Source of the DNA: Thalassotalea loyana
GTDB taxonomy: Bacteria > Pseudomonadota > Gammaproteobacteria > Enterobacterales > Alteromonadaceae
Length of the DNA stretch: 64,000 nucleotides
Reading direction: 5' to 3'
NCBI RefSeq assembly: GCF_030161435.1
Contig: NZ_BSSV01000007.1
Location: 186,001 to 250,000 of the forward strand
In this document: piece after piece, positions 1 to 9,444 of the stretch
Numbering within the stretch: position 1 is the first letter of the stretch
How the letters are laid out: each line of letters starts with the position of its first letter
The notes under the pieces: model-generated
Databases searched by the model: none
Told to the model about the DNA's origin: nothing
What the model saw: only the letters and a program-made list of their open reading frames with translations
Program-made: the position numbers and the translations under genes

Positions 1-170
1 TCGTAGCGTTAAGTGCATTGCTTTTAACGATAGGCATCATACTGTTTAGTGGAAGCTTGTATGTAAAAACATTTTCTTCCTATAGTGAGATAAGTGTCTT
101 AGCGCCATGGGGCGGGATTTGCTTAGCGCTAGGTTGGTTTGTTTTATTATTTTTAGGTAAACGTAAATGA
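1..170 (+). CDS. DUF423 family membrane protein (YgdD-like), 3' end only
   Basis: Only the last 55 codons are present; the frame is open from base 3 and ends at TGA 168-170. The visible part has two hydrophobic segments joined by a short polar loop, with an LFSGSLY motif and a PWGG...GW motif near the end, both typical of DUF423 inner-membrane proteins. The stop overlaps the next start as ATGA, so it is translationally coupled to rlmM. The same ygdD-rlmM order occurs in E. coli. The role of the family is unknown. Family call from motif plus synteny. Confidence 0.8.
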   Translation, partial: VALSALLLTIGIILFSGSLYVKTFSSYSEISVLAPWGGICLALGWFVLLFLGKRK

Positions 171-1255
171 CGTGTATTGTTTTATATTGTCGCCCGGGCT
201 TTGAAAAAGAATGTGGTGCTGAAATTCAAGAAAAAGCAGCTTGGAATGAGGCTTTTGGCTATATAGAAATTTTAAAGAAGCAAGGGATAGTGCTTTATCA
301 TTTATACAATGCTGAAGATGGCGAGAAGTTGATTGAGAAATTACCGCTCAAACGCTTGATATTTGCTCGTCAATGGTTCTTGTCGTTAACAGACCGTATA
401 GAGTTGCCAAGTACAAATCGTGTAGAAGCTATTGTTGAAGCATTAGGAACGGAATGGCAATACGTAGACCTGCGCATGGAAACAGCAGATACGAATGATG
501 GAAAAGCACTTTCAAAGTTCTGTCGCAAGCTTGCTGTGCCATTGAGACAAGCATTAAGAAAAAATAAAATTATGACTGAGCAAGGGGATAATGACGGTGC
601 TAATTTGCATGCATTATTTCTTTCAGGCCAAGAAGTTATCCTTGGGTATTCTTTAGGACATAATAGCTCACCGCACCACATGGGAATCCCTCGATTGAAA
701 TTTCCAAACCAAGCTCCAAGCCGTTCTACATTAAAACTTGATGAAGCATTTTTGTATTTTATCCCGAAAAAACAATGGGAAAGCCGTTTATGCTCTGGGC
801 TCAAAGCGGTTGATTTAGGTGCGGCACCAGGCGGCTGGACTTATCAATTAGTACGACGTGGAATGATGGTTTCCGCGGTGGATAATGGTCCAATGGCGGA
901 GTCGTTAATGGATACTGGTCAAGTTAAGCATTATATGGCCGATGGATTTAAATTTGTTCCGAGTAAATTAAATGTATATTGGCTAGTTTGCGACATGATC
1001 GAAAGTCCAAAGCGTGTTGCGAAGTTGATGGTTAAGTGGTTACTACACGGCTATTGTAAAGAAGCTATGTTTAACCTTAAATTACCGCCTAAGGGCCGCT
1101 ATCAGGAAGTTGTTCAAGATATGCAACTAATAAAGGATGCCTTTAGTGACGCGGGTGTGCAGTATGAGCTATATGCAAAGCACTTGTATTATGATCGTGA
1201 AGAAGTCACGGTGCACGCAAGGCTATTAAGCCCTGCGCCATTAGCTAAAACTTAG
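167..1255 (+). CDS. rlmM: 23S rRNA (cytidine(2498)-2'-O)-methyltransferase RlmM
   Basis: RlmM uses S-adenosylmethionine to 2'-O-methylate C2498 in the peptidyl-transferase region of 23S rRNA. At 362 aa it has the usual family length. The N-terminal half matches the THUMP-like RNA-binding part. The C-terminal Rossmann methyltransferase begins with DLGAAPGGW (residues 216-224), the SAM-binding motif, followed by acidic and lysine residues expected of the K-D-K-E catalytic set (for example LKLPPKGR near residue 305). The start ATG overlaps the stop of the upstream DUF423 gene, and a strong hairpin terminator follows the stop. Nothing is unusual; the call is firm. Confidence 0.96.
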   Translation: MTCIVLYCRPGFEKECGAEIQEKAAWNEAFGYIEILKKQGIVLYHLYNAEDGEKLIEKLPLKRLIFARQWFLSLTDRIELPSTNRVEAIVEALGTEWQYVDLRMETADTNDGKALSKFCRKLAVPLRQALRKNKIMTEQGDNDGANLHALFLSGQEVILGYSLGHNSSPHHMGIPRLKFPNQAPSRSTLKLDEAFLYFIPKKQWESRLCSGLKAVDLGAAPGGWTYQLVRRGMMVSAVDNGPMAESLMDTGQVKHYMADGFKFVPSKLNVYWLVCDMIESPKRVAKLMVKWLLHGYCKEAMFNLKLPPKGRYQEVVQDMQLIKDAFSDAGVQYELYAKHLYYDREEVTVHARLLSPAPLAKT

Positions 1256-1270
1256 TTTTAATACCCCATA

Positions 1271-1298
1271 AAAAAAACGGCTTATTGCCGTTTTTTTA
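1271..1298 (+). terminator. Rho-independent terminator after rlmM
   Basis: Inverted repeat AAAAAAACGGC / GCCGTTTTTTT around a TTATT loop, 16 bases after the rlmM stop, with a run of T on both strands. It can therefore also end the opposing diguanylate cyclase gene, whose stop is at 1308. Confidence 0.85.
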
Positions 1299-1307
1299 TT
1301 AATAAAA

Positions 1308-3449
1308 TTAACCAATCGATTTACATGTAATTTGATTGCGTCCATTCGTTTTACTTTGATATAGCATTTCATCGGCTATTTTTGTCAGCTCGTTCAATGG
1401 TTTGTCAAACTGTTGGTTAACGTGACATAAGCCAATACTTATGGTGATTTGGAATAAATTACCATCATTGTTGAATATATTGCTTTCAATTGATTTTCTA
1501 AACGTTTCAAAACGGCGCGAAATCTTATCTTCTTCGCCATTGATAAAGACAATGTACTCTTCACCACCAAAACGCGCGATGATGTCGGTTTCTCTTTTAA
1601 AATGTTCGCGTAGCTGCTCGGCAAGAAAAATAATACACTTATCGCCTGTTAAGTGGCCGTGAACATCATTTACTTTCTTGAAGTGATCGATATCAAGCAT
1701 GGCAACAGTACAAGGCAATTTTTCACGAGCCGACAACTGGTAGCTGTTTTTAGCAAGCTCCTCAAAGCTATTTCGATTGAGTAATCCTGTTAAGCCGTCA
1801 GATCGAGCTTTTAACTCTAACTCGAAATTTAAATGCTGTAACTGTTGTGTTTTTTCTTTAACTTCTTCCGCTAAGTGCTCTTGGTAATCTCGCTGAAGCG
1901 TATATGCTTGATTGAGCTTAGTAGAAAGAAATTCAAACTCAGCAGGGCTATCGGCAGGCAACTCAACGTTAAGATTAGGCTCTTTTTGGCTAAACTGTTC
2001 GATTAACTCCACTAAAGGGTTTGTCAATCGTTTTGAGACTATTCTAGCGAGAAATAGAAACAATAGAATAATGACAAATAGACTTAACAATACAACGTAA
2101 AAGTTACTTGTTATCAGGGAGGTTATAACATCGGATGATTGGAAGACATAAACCTTCCATCGACTATCATTGTCATTATGTTTGAAGAGATATTTTTTGC
2201 CTTGAATTACTATCTCAAATGGTTTTGCATTAGGCGCGCGCTCTACATTTATTGCTTCATTAAAACTTTCTAACATCCCTTCTTCAGGAAAGGATTGATA
2301 AATTGTCTTGCCGCTAGCATCTAAAATAAGAATAAACTCTTGGTTTTGCTCGCCTAAAATATCTTTTTCAAAATCGGCAAATTTTGGCAGATTTAATGAG
2401 CCTTCAGCGATCCCGGTAAATTGATTGTTGACAATAATAGGACTGCTAATCGCGATAATCATGTCTGAGCCAAATCCACGACCTTGAAAAACCTCTGATA
2501 TATAGAGTTTTAATGTGTTTTTTGCTTCATTAAAATATGCTCTGTCAGTGACAAAGCGTTCTGACTCTGGCAACAATACATAGTTTTTATAGAAGCTTTG
2601 AGGTGCACCATGAACTACTTTGGCATTGTGATTTGCAATTAACATCGTGATAAAGCCAGGGTAGAGCGATTGGTAGTTTTCCAAAACTGACTGGCGCTCT
2701 TCAGTACTCAACGAATGAGCCAAAGTTTTGGCTAATGCGTCGACTGCTACTTGGTGTCGAACGACATACTGATCGATTAGTGTTTCAAGCTCATTTGCAT
2801 GGTTGGATAACTTGGTCACTGTTGTCCCTTCAAAATGCATAACCGACTTTTGAGTAAGTGACAGGGCAATGATTAAACTGGGTAAGGTAATCGTGACCAC
2901 AGATAAGCGAAAGACAAACATTGAAAGTGGTGGACGTGCGCGATGCTTACCACTGGATTTTCGCCATTGAGGTACAAAGTAATTTAACGCGACAGCAATG
3001 GTTGAGTACATTACACCATTTAATAACTGCTTACTTAATATCATGGCGTTAAATTCAGCTGGCACGTCAGCGAATAACAATATTGTGTAAGTTAACGGTA
3101 AGCCAATGACTAACCAATAGAGAATATCGGCATTTAAGAGCCACATGCGCCTTGTTAAAAGAATCGCGACAACAAAAAACTCTAAGTTTAGTGTTAAGAA
3201 AAAGAACTTATTACCTGTGAGATACCATAATGTGCCATTTGTAATCGCTGCGGCAATGACGGCGCTAGGAAAACCACGAGCAAGAAGACATAAGAAAACA
3301 AATGCTTGCCCTAAATGAAGTGTTAATTGTCCGTAGAGTTCGAATTTTAGATATACGTTAGTGAGGCACCCTAGAATGCCAAATAGGATTCCATAAAAAT
3401 AAACTTTTGGATCTTTCAACGAGTTGATGGCTTTGTCTACGATTAACAT
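1308..3449 (-). CDS. Membrane-bound sensor diguanylate cyclase (GGDEF)
   Basis: Predicted to make cyclic-di-GMP from two GTP at the inner membrane in response to a periplasmic signal. The 713 aa start with several hydrophobic segments (about residues 15-155, MASE-like). A further membrane helix near 175-195 leads into a periplasmic region (about 200-430) that looks like a double-Cache sensor. Another helix follows near 440-465, then a HAMP-like/coiled-coil linker. The GGDEF domain carries GGEEY at 628-632, an accepted active-site variant, and an RETD inhibitory I-site at 619-622, exactly five residues upstream, so product feedback inhibition is expected. No EAL domain is present. It lies downstream of, and on the same strand as, the isocitrate dehydrogenase gene, but a terminator separates them. 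The ligand cannot be told from sequence. Confidence 0.9.
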   Translation of the reverse strand: MLIVDKAINSLKDPKVYFYGILFGILGCLTNVYLKFELYGQLTLHLGQAFVFLCLLARGFPSAVIAAAITNGTLWYLTGNKFFFLTLNLEFFVVAILLTRRMWLLNADILYWLVIGLPLTYTILLFADVPAEFNAMILSKQLLNGVMYSTIAVALNYFVPQWRKSSGKHRARPPLSMFVFRLSVVTITLPSLIIALSLTQKSVMHFEGTTVTKLSNHANELETLIDQYVVRHQVAVDALAKTLAHSLSTEERQSVLENYQSLYPGFITMLIANHNAKVVHGAPQSFYKNYVLLPESERFVTDRAYFNEAKNTLKLYISEVFQGRGFGSDMIIAISSPIIVNNQFTGIAEGSLNLPKFADFEKDILGEQNQEFILILDASGKTIYQSFPEEGMLESFNEAINVERAPNAKPFEIVIQGKKYLFKHNDNDSRWKVYVFQSSDVITSLITSNFYVVLLSLFVIILLFLFLARIVSKRLTNPLVELIEQFSQKEPNLNVELPADSPAEFEFLSTKLNQAYTLQRDYQEHLAEEVKEKTQQLQHLNFELELKARSDGLTGLLNRNSFEELAKNSYQLSAREKLPCTVAMLDIDHFKKVNDVHGHLTGDKCIIFLAEQLREHFKRETDIIARFGGEEYIVFINGEEDKISRRFETFRKSIESNIFNNDGNLFQITISIGLCHVNQQFDKPLNELTKIADEMLYQSKTNGRNQITCKSIG

Positions 3450-3526
3450 TTACATATCAGTTGGTTACCTTATATATGTATAATATGTTTTTTTGAAAAA
3501 GAAAAATAGCTCGAATTTTTTTTATA

Positions 3527-3552
3527 AAAAAAGCCGGCATAGCCGGCTTTTT
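3527..3552 (-). terminator. Rho-independent terminator after isocitrate dehydrogenase
   Basis: AAAGCCGGC / GCCGGCTTT with an ATA loop. On the minus strand it is followed by a long T-rich run, 20-45 bases after the isocitrate dehydrogenase stop. It separates that gene from the diguanylate cyclase gene downstream. Confidence 0.85.
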
Positions 3553-3572
3553 GAACAGATAAGACTGAATAA

Positions 3573-4580
3573 TTATAATCGTTCGATTACTGCGTCTGTA
3601 AAGTCTGTAGTGCCGTGTTCGCCACCTAAGTCGCGAGTTGTTCGGTCACCTGATTCAATGACATCTTTAACAGCATTGCGAATCGCATCCGCTTTATCTG
3701 CCATACCTAAATATTCAAGCATTTGAATCGCAGCTAATATAACTGATGTAGGGTTTGCTAAGTTTTTACCAGCGATATCAGGCGCACTACCGTGAACTGC
3801 TTCAAAAATTGCACAGTCTTTACCAATGTTTGCGCCAGGTGCCATACCTAAACCACCAACTAAACCTGCACATAAATCAGATAAAATATCACCGAATAGG
3901 TTAGTTGTTACGATAACGTCAAATTGCTCAGGGTTCATTACTAACTGCATACAACAGTTATCAACGATCATCTCGCTAGATTCGATGTCAGGGTAACGCT
4001 CACCAACTTCACGCGCTACTTTTAAGAAAAGTCCTGATGTTGACTTTAAGATATTTGCTTTGTGAACAGCCGTAACTTTTTTACGACCTTCTTTGCGTGC
4101 TGTTTCGTATGCGAATTCGACAATGCGTTCAGCGCCTTCACGAGTAATTAAGCTCATCGCTTCAGCTTGAGCGCCATCTTCAGTCACTGTCTGGCCTAAA
4201 CCAGAGTACATTCCTTGCGTGTTCTCACGAATGGTGATGATGTCGATATTTTCGTATCGTGCTTTTGTGCCTTTAAACGAAAGTACCGGTCGAACATTTG
4301 CATATAGTTGGAATTGCTTGCGAAGTGTTACGTTAATTGATGTAAAACCTTCTCCAACAGGAGTTGTTAAAGGACCTTTCAAGGTGATTTTGTTCTTTTC
4401 AATTAATTTCAGAGTTTCTTCAGGAACAAGTTCACCATGTTTTTCAAGTGCAGTTAAACCTGCATCAGCAAATTCATACTCAAAATCACAACCTGCTTTA
4501 TCAAGAACTTTTAGAGTTGCATCAATAATACTTGGACCGATGCCGTCACCTGGGATGACTGTGATAGTTTGTTTAGCCAT
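3573..4580 (-). CDS. NAD-type isocitrate dehydrogenase
   Basis: Oxidative decarboxylation of isocitrate to 2-oxoglutarate in the TCA cycle. The 335 aa belong to the short isocitrate/isopropylmalate dehydrogenase family: IPGDGIGP at the N-terminus, an isocitrate-binding stretch S-x-N-x-x-LR followed by LYANVRP (about residues 80-98), and the metal-site region around DILSDLCAG. The cofactor loop reads HGSAPDIAGK. The usual NADP-type Lys-Tyr pair after Pro is Asp-Ile here, which points to NAD use. Isopropylmalate dehydrogenase is the main alternative but lacks the S-N-LR signature. It is a single gene with its own terminator, preceded by a 336-base gap that must hold its promoter. AAAGGTAAAACA precedes the ATG as ribosome binding site. 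Confidence 0.9.
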   Translation of the reverse strand: MAKQTITVIPGDGIGPSIIDATLKVLDKAGCDFEYEFADAGLTALEKHGELVPEETLKLIEKNKITLKGPLTTPVGEGFTSINVTLRKQFQLYANVRPVLSFKGTKARYENIDIITIRENTQGMYSGLGQTVTEDGAQAEAMSLITREGAERIVEFAYETARKEGRKKVTAVHKANILKSTSGLFLKVAREVGERYPDIESSEMIVDNCCMQLVMNPEQFDVIVTTNLFGDILSDLCAGLVGGLGMAPGANIGKDCAIFEAVHGSAPDIAGKNLANPTSVILAAIQMLEYLGMADKADAIRNAVKDVIESGDRTTRDLGGEHGTTDFTDAVIERL

Positions 4581-4916
4581 TGTTTTACCTTTATTTGCTG
4601 TTACGCAATTATGCTAGAAGAACGTGTAATGGTGTGTTATTTATCAATTGAAACAATGTGTTAGCCATCTTGGTGTTACACTAAAGATGAGCACGTAAAA
4701 TACTTTTTTACTCGTTTCATTGGTCTAACCACTACATTTGCGGTGCTTTATATCATGCATAAGCACTGTAAGCTAGTGTGAAATTTTTCATGCTAACTTA
4801 CAGGTGTTTGTTATTTACAGGTAAAGTATAGAGGCTTAAAAGCAATTGACTAATTTTTTCACGTGATGTTGGTGATAGCCAAATGTCAGTCGACTGATGG
4901 GTAGGAGTTGTGCGCG
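4581..4916. other. Intergenic region upstream of isocitrate dehydrogenase
   Basis: This 336-base AT-rich stretch separates the minus-strand isocitrate dehydrogenase start from the stop of the DUF3192 gene. It presumably holds the dehydrogenase promoter. I see no convincing ORF, RNA motif or long inverted repeat. Confidence 0.5.
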
Positions 4917-5294
4917 TTATAGTTTCTCAAACATTTCATAGGCACTCTTACCTATGCCAGTGAGAACACCGTCTTTAAATAGTAACGCAGTGCATTCTTC
5001 AATTGTTGTTATGCCATCTGATTTAACATGATGCGTGCGGTAAAACATGACCTGGTAGTTACCTGAATCTCGCTTTTTAGCTTCAGTAATATCAGGGCTT
5101 CCTAAATCTGTTAACGCTTGGTCAAATGAAAATTGTTCAAGTTGCAATTTGCCGATGTACTGACGATTGAATTCTTCTCGGTCTTCCCATTTCATATTGG
5201 TTGGGTTGTCATCATAAAATGCAACGACAAGAGCAACAAAGATACCGTATGAAATTAACGCTAAGGCGATTAGTGAGACGACTTTTTTATTCAT
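4917..5294 (-). CDS. DUF3192 family protein, membrane-anchored form
   Basis: A 125-aa protein with one N-terminal hydrophobic segment (about residues 4-27) and no lipobox cysteine, so probably anchored in the inner membrane and facing the periplasm. The rest matches the DUF3192 pattern: a helix followed by LGSPD, then MFYRTHH and SDGITTIEECTALLFKDG. A second member of the family lies at 13273-13641 with the same YRT...SDG.TT.DECT.L.FK core but a lipoprotein signal. The compact layout recalls small two-layer periplasmic folds such as SmpA/BamE, but that is only an impression. Function unknown. Confidence 0.8.
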   Translation of the reverse strand: MNKKVVSLIALALISYGIFVALVVAFYDDNPTNMKWEDREEFNRQYIGKLQLEQFSFDQALTDLGSPDITEAKKRDSGNYQVMFYRTHHVKSDGITTIEECTALLFKDGVLTGIGKSAYEMFEKL

Positions 5295-5370
5295 TATTAC
5301 AGGAAAATTTAATTAAAACTAAAGTTCTAGGATAGCGGCTGATAATGACAATGAAAAGCTTTTTTAATGG

Positions 5371-6183
5371 TTATTCGACAGGCTGTTGTGACAAACGGAT
5401 ATCTTTGAGGTTAAAACCTAATGGTATGTCTTGTTTTAAGGTTAGTAGCTGGCGGCTTAGATGCATTTGTGATTGATTTTCATCAAGTTTCTTTCTTACA
5501 GCAGGTTTAATATGTTCTGCATTTTTTATCGCTGCGAGCGAACCATGTTCATCTAACAGTTGTGCAGCAGTAACTTGTCCTATGCCTGCTACACCAGGAA
5601 TTTTATTGGTTGTATCGCCTGTTAGCGTCCATAAATCGAGTAGTTTATCTGGACCAACAGAGAATTTCTGTTTGACATAATCAGCGTCTAAATATCGTCG
5701 ATTAAAGTAATCGTACACTTGGATATTGTCATTAAGCAAAGTTAAAAACGCTTTATCTGTTGAAACAATAGTGACACGTTGATTACGCAATGCGACCTTT
5801 ATCGACAGTGTTGCAATGACGTCGTCTGCTTCATCTTCGTCTGGAATCAACGAATCAACTCCAAGGTCAAGAAAGACATCTTGGATGTCATTCATCTTGT
5901 TAGCTAAATGCTCGGGCATCTTGGCTCTACCCTTTTTATAGTCAGGGTAGAGTGCATATCGAAAACATGGCGCTTCGCTGTCAAAAACGGCCAATGCATG
6001 GGTTGGTTCAAGTTGGGAGATGATATTCTGTAGCGCTTGAGCGCAAGCTTGCACAGTATTGTGCAAAACTTGCTGTTGAGTGTTTTCTGCTAATTCTCCA
6101 TTAAACAAGAACGGTCGTTCCTGTACTGCATAAATTCTTCGAATTAGGTTTAAAGCATCAATTAAGACAACATGCGCTGACAC
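5371..6183 (-). CDS. xni: Flap endonuclease Xni (ExoIX)
   Basis: A 270-aa stand-alone 5'-3' exonuclease/flap endonuclease of the kind fused to DNA polymerase I in PolA. It starts with the metal-binding LIDALNLIRR stretch. Acidic clusters follow, including DEDEADDVIATL (about residues 117-128) and STDKAFLTLL. A helix-hairpin-helix region (LTGDTTNKIPGVAGIG, about 189-204) binds DNA. The length and the lack of a polymerase domain identify Xni rather than PolA. It lies three bases after ppnN on the same strand, as in related gammaproteobacteria where the two genes are close, so it is probably co-transcribed. Confidence 0.93.
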   Translation of the reverse strand: MSAHVVLIDALNLIRRIYAVQERPFLFNGELAENTQQQVLHNTVQACAQALQNIISQLEPTHALAVFDSEAPCFRYALYPDYKKGRAKMPEHLANKMNDIQDVFLDLGVDSLIPDEDEADDVIATLSIKVALRNQRVTIVSTDKAFLTLLNDNIQVYDYFNRRYLDADYVKQKFSVGPDKLLDLWTLTGDTTNKIPGVAGIGQVTAAQLLDEHGSLAAIKNAEHIKPAVRKKLDENQSQMHLSRQLLTLKQDIPLGFNLKDIRLSQQPVE

Positions 6184-6186
6184 TCA

Positions 6187-7545
6187 TTATTCTCCTACAA
6201 TTTTGTAGCACGGTGTATAGACTGTACCCGGTAGCTTCATACGTGATTGTTCTACAAAGGACTGTAACAGCTTGTCGACCCGATGCATAATTTCTTTTTG
6301 TCCTGAAATGTTAAAAGGCCCATGTTCTCGGATTGCCTTGATCCCTTCGGCTTTAACATTACCAGCAACAATCCCAGAAAAAACACGGCGTAGGTTCGCT
6401 GCTAATGCTTGTGTTGGTAGACTGTGATCAATGACCAAATCAGACATGTTTTTATGCGTTGGTTCGAATGGGTATTGAAATTCATCGTCTATGTGAAGCG
6501 ACCAATTAAAGTGAAAGCCGTCACCGGTTTTACTTCTATATTGCATGACTTCTTCAAGCCCTTTATTGAGCGATTGGGCTACAGCTTTTGGATCATCAAC
6601 GATTATTTGATACAAGGATTGGGCTTCTTGTCCTAAAGTTGCACCAATAAATGCATCTATTTCTTCAAAGTAGGCTTTACTTTCTGCCGGACCTGTCAGG
6701 ATTATTGGCAGTCGTTGAGCAGCATTTTGCGGATGCAGCAAAATACCTAGAATATAAAGTAACTCTTCCGCTGTACCAGCACCTCCAGGAAAGATAATGA
6801 TGCCATGTGATAGTCGAACAAAGCCTTCTAAGCGTTTTTCAATATCAGGCATGATGACCAACTCATTCACTATAGGGTTAGGTGGTTCAGCCGCGATAAT
6901 ACTCGGTTCTGTTAGACCGATATATCGACCGCTATTTAATCGCTGTTTAGCATGACCAATATTGGCACCCTTCATAGGGCCTTTCATCGCACCGGGTCCA
7001 CACCCAGTACAAATATTGAATTTTCTCAACCCTAACTCATAGCCTACCATCTTGGTGTATTTGTATTCGTTGAGATTAATAGAATGACCGCCCCAGCAAG
7101 TAATCAAATTGGCATCTGTATCTGGTTTGATCGCTTTTGCATTGCGTAGAATGTCAAAAACGATGTGCGTGTTTTTATCGCTTGGTGAAATTTTAGGAAG
7201 TGATACATTAACGTAGCGGAAATTTGTGTAGAGAATATCGCGCAACACCGCGCTTAAATGTTCTTTAATACCCTTGATTATTTTACCGTCAACGAATGCG
7301 TCCTCTGGTGGATTGTGCAATGCTATTTTGATTCCACGCTCTCTTCTAATTACGTCGATTGCGAAATCTTGGTACTTGTCGAAAATCTCTTCGGCGTTAT
7401 CGGTATTGCTTCCCGCATTTAAAACGGCCAATGAGCAATTTTTATATAGCTCATATAAACTAGCGTCAGTTTGTTTTTGTAACAACTGAATCTCTAGGTG
7501 GGACAGTAGGCGCATACTGCCTACTGGGTTGACTTGAACATGCAT
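6187..7545 (-). CDS. ppnN: Pyrimidine/purine nucleotide 5'-monophosphate nucleosidase PpnN
   Basis: PpnN (YgdH) is a cytosolic LOG-family enzyme that cleaves nucleoside monophosphates to base and ribose 5-phosphate and, in E. coli, is controlled by (p)ppGpp. The 452 aa match the long gammaproteobacterial form. The central Rossmann domain carries the LOG signatures: GCGPGAMKGPMKGA (about residues 183-196) and FPGGAGTAEELLYILG (about 253-268), the PGGxGTxxE motif. Terminal extensions match the domains seen in PpnN and missing from plant-type LOG enzymes. A TGTTCAAG...ATG start with PVGSMRLLSHLE follows. It sits directly upstream of xni. Confidence 0.95.
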   Translation of the reverse strand: MHVQVNPVGSMRLLSHLEIQLLQKQTDASLYELYKNCSLAVLNAGSNTDNAEEIFDKYQDFAIDVIRRERGIKIALHNPPEDAFVDGKIIKGIKEHLSAVLRDILYTNFRYVNVSLPKISPSDKNTHIVFDILRNAKAIKPDTDANLITCWGGHSINLNEYKYTKMVGYELGLRKFNICTGCGPGAMKGPMKGANIGHAKQRLNSGRYIGLTEPSIIAAEPPNPIVNELVIMPDIEKRLEGFVRLSHGIIIFPGGAGTAEELLYILGILLHPQNAAQRLPIILTGPAESKAYFEEIDAFIGATLGQEAQSLYQIIVDDPKAVAQSLNKGLEEVMQYRSKTGDGFHFNWSLHIDDEFQYPFEPTHKNMSDLVIDHSLPTQALAANLRRVFSGIVAGNVKAEGIKAIREHGPFNISGQKEIMHRVDKLLQSFVEQSRMKLPGTVYTPCYKIVGE

Positions 7546-7593
7546 AAACTACTCCTTATTCGACAATCTAGACGATGAGAGTTTTACGGTGCT

Positions 7594-9180
7594 TTACTCG
7601 TCGTAGATTACTTTATTTTTTCCTGTTGTTTTGGCTTGGTACATGGCTTTATCTGCTCGTTCAAAGCTGATAAAAACATTGTCTTCCGGTTTGACATGGG
7701 TTGCACCAACAGAAACGGTAATACTGACTTTTTTGTTTCTGAATTTGAAAGGTAAACGTGCTATTTTTGTGCGGACAACATCTAGCTCACTCAAGAGTTT
7801 ATTTTTGTCTACATTTTTGTAAATTAATACAAACTCTTCACCACCATAGCGTGCCGCGAAAACACCTTTGGATATACTTGCTTGTAAAGTTTTTGCAATG
7901 ACTTGCAGCGTTTTGTCGCCGGCTGTATGACCAAAGGTATCATTAATATTCTTAAAGTTATCAAGATCCATGACGACTATCGCAGTTTGGTCGCCTGTTT
8001 TGTTGCTATTGGCAATTGCTTTTGCCATCGCATCATCAAAAGCAGCACGGTTACCTAATTTAGTTAGTGGATCCGTGAAGTTTTTCTGAATTTGTTTCTG
8101 CAATTTACGTTCGAATGTTTTACTCTCAGCGTCCAGCTTTTTAACTTTTGCTTCCATCGCTTTGAGCTTTTTTTCTAATCGCTGATGGCTGTCTTGTTCA
8201 ACATCGACTTTTTTCTCAATAATGTTAGCGATAGATAACAGTTTATTACTTATCTCATCTTTAACTTGATTGAGTGTTTCTGACACATCGACTGATTTCG
8301 ATATTTCATCAAGTTTATTGTTCAGCGCAGTGTTTAATTCATGATGCTTTTGCAAGTTCACATCATTTTCCACTAACGTTGAGCTAACAGCTTTTTGAAC
8401 GGTTGTTAATGTCGTACTCAAAGAGGAGAGGAATGTCTTTGCTGTGTCTCGTTCCTCTTTAAGATCAGAGGCAATTAATGAAAATGCATTAACAATAGAG
8501 TTGATGATTTCATCGGTATTGTCACTGTTATTTATTTGCTCTTTTAATTGACTTAATTGTTGCTGGTAACGCGCTGATAGCGACAACTTGTTGATCGACT
8601 CAATGACTTTTTCAAGTAACTCTTGATCTATTGTTGCTGGTTGTTGGCTCGATGGTTTGTTTGCATTTAATAAACCATGAGTTGGCATTGCCTCTTTTGC
8701 CGTCAATGCTTGGGTATAAAGTTCAAGTAACTCACTCAAGACAGGCATGTATTGAATCAAGGTGTCTTTGCCATCACCCGTTTCATTAATTAATTCACGC
8801 AATTGGCGGCGCGTTTGCGGCGGCAAGCCTTTAGATTTTTGTAGCGCGGTGCTTGCTTCACTAAATTTCTCTTGAACTAACCGAATATTAATTTCGTTTT
8901 TTGTCGATTGCTGCTTTAACAACACCGAAATAGTGTTAATGTGCTCTTCAATAACCTCTATTGGTTCAGATTCTTTGATGAGAGATCGAAAGTTAGCTAG
9001 CTTATTGTCTAGCTCAAGATCCATGCCCTTACAAACACGAGATAATTTATCAATAAATTGTAGAAATAAAGAGGACTGAGACTTCAGATCTTCTTCAAGT
9101 GCTGCGCGCGAGCTAATTGCACTGTCTAATCTTTCTTGAAGTCTTTTTAGTTGTCCAGCTTCAACTGCTTCTGAATTCAT
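7594..9180 (-). CDS. Cytosolic coiled-coil diguanylate cyclase (GGDEF)
   Basis: A 528-aa protein with no membrane segment. Residues 1-365 are helical and rich in charged heptad-like stretches (coiled coil, strongest about 330-365). The C-terminal GGDEF domain carries GGEEF at 446-450. The residues five positions upstream read SKGV rather than RxxD, so the inhibitory I-site seen in the 1308-3449 enzyme is absent. Predicted to make c-di-GMP, with the long helical part acting as a dimerising or partner-binding sensor. It is the gene just upstream of ppnN on the same strand, 48 bases away, so read-through is possible. The input signal is unknown. Confidence 0.88.
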   Translation of the reverse strand: MNSEAVEAGQLKRLQERLDSAISSRAALEEDLKSQSSLFLQFIDKLSRVCKGMDLELDNKLANFRSLIKESEPIEVIEEHINTISVLLKQQSTKNEINIRLVQEKFSEASTALQKSKGLPPQTRRQLRELINETGDGKDTLIQYMPVLSELLELYTQALTAKEAMPTHGLLNANKPSSQQPATIDQELLEKVIESINKLSLSARYQQQLSQLKEQINNSDNTDEIINSIVNAFSLIASDLKEERDTAKTFLSSLSTTLTTVQKAVSSTLVENDVNLQKHHELNTALNNKLDEISKSVDVSETLNQVKDEISNKLLSIANIIEKKVDVEQDSHQRLEKKLKAMEAKVKKLDAESKTFERKLQKQIQKNFTDPLTKLGNRAAFDDAMAKAIANSNKTGDQTAIVVMDLDNFKNINDTFGHTAGDKTLQVIAKTLQASISKGVFAARYGGEEFVLIYKNVDKNKLLSELDVVRTKIARLPFKFRNKKVSITVSVGATHVKPEDNVFISFERADKAMYQAKTTGKNKVIYDE

Positions 9181-9398
9181 AAAGAGAGATGTTCCTTTAC
9201 CTGAAGATAATTGTACTTTTTATAAATAATGAATCACGCACGTGTTTTCTGCTCGTCCTAGCACATTAAGACGACGTTACGCGAATTGCAATATCCTTTA
9301 TAGCCATAGTATACGCCAAATTTCGTATTTGTTGGGTAAAAAATGCTAAATAAATAAAACAGTTAAATAATATTAACGAGACCCGTAAATTCCACGAC

Positions 9399-9421
9399 GT
9401 TTTGGTTTATTATACCAAAAC
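9399..9421. promoter_or_regulatory. Inverted repeat upstream of the M61 peptidase gene
   Basis: GTTTTGGT / ACCAAAAC arms around a 7-base TTATTAT spacer, 24 bases before the ATG at 9445. It could be an operator or a 5'-leader stem-loop. No regulator is identified. Confidence 0.35.
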
Positions 9422-9444
9422 CAAACAATTACGATGTATAGTAT

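Noticed and set aside
370-804. 144-codon reading frame antisense to rlmM
   Set aside because: It lies entirely inside a firmly identified gene, resembles no family and has no ribosome binding site context.
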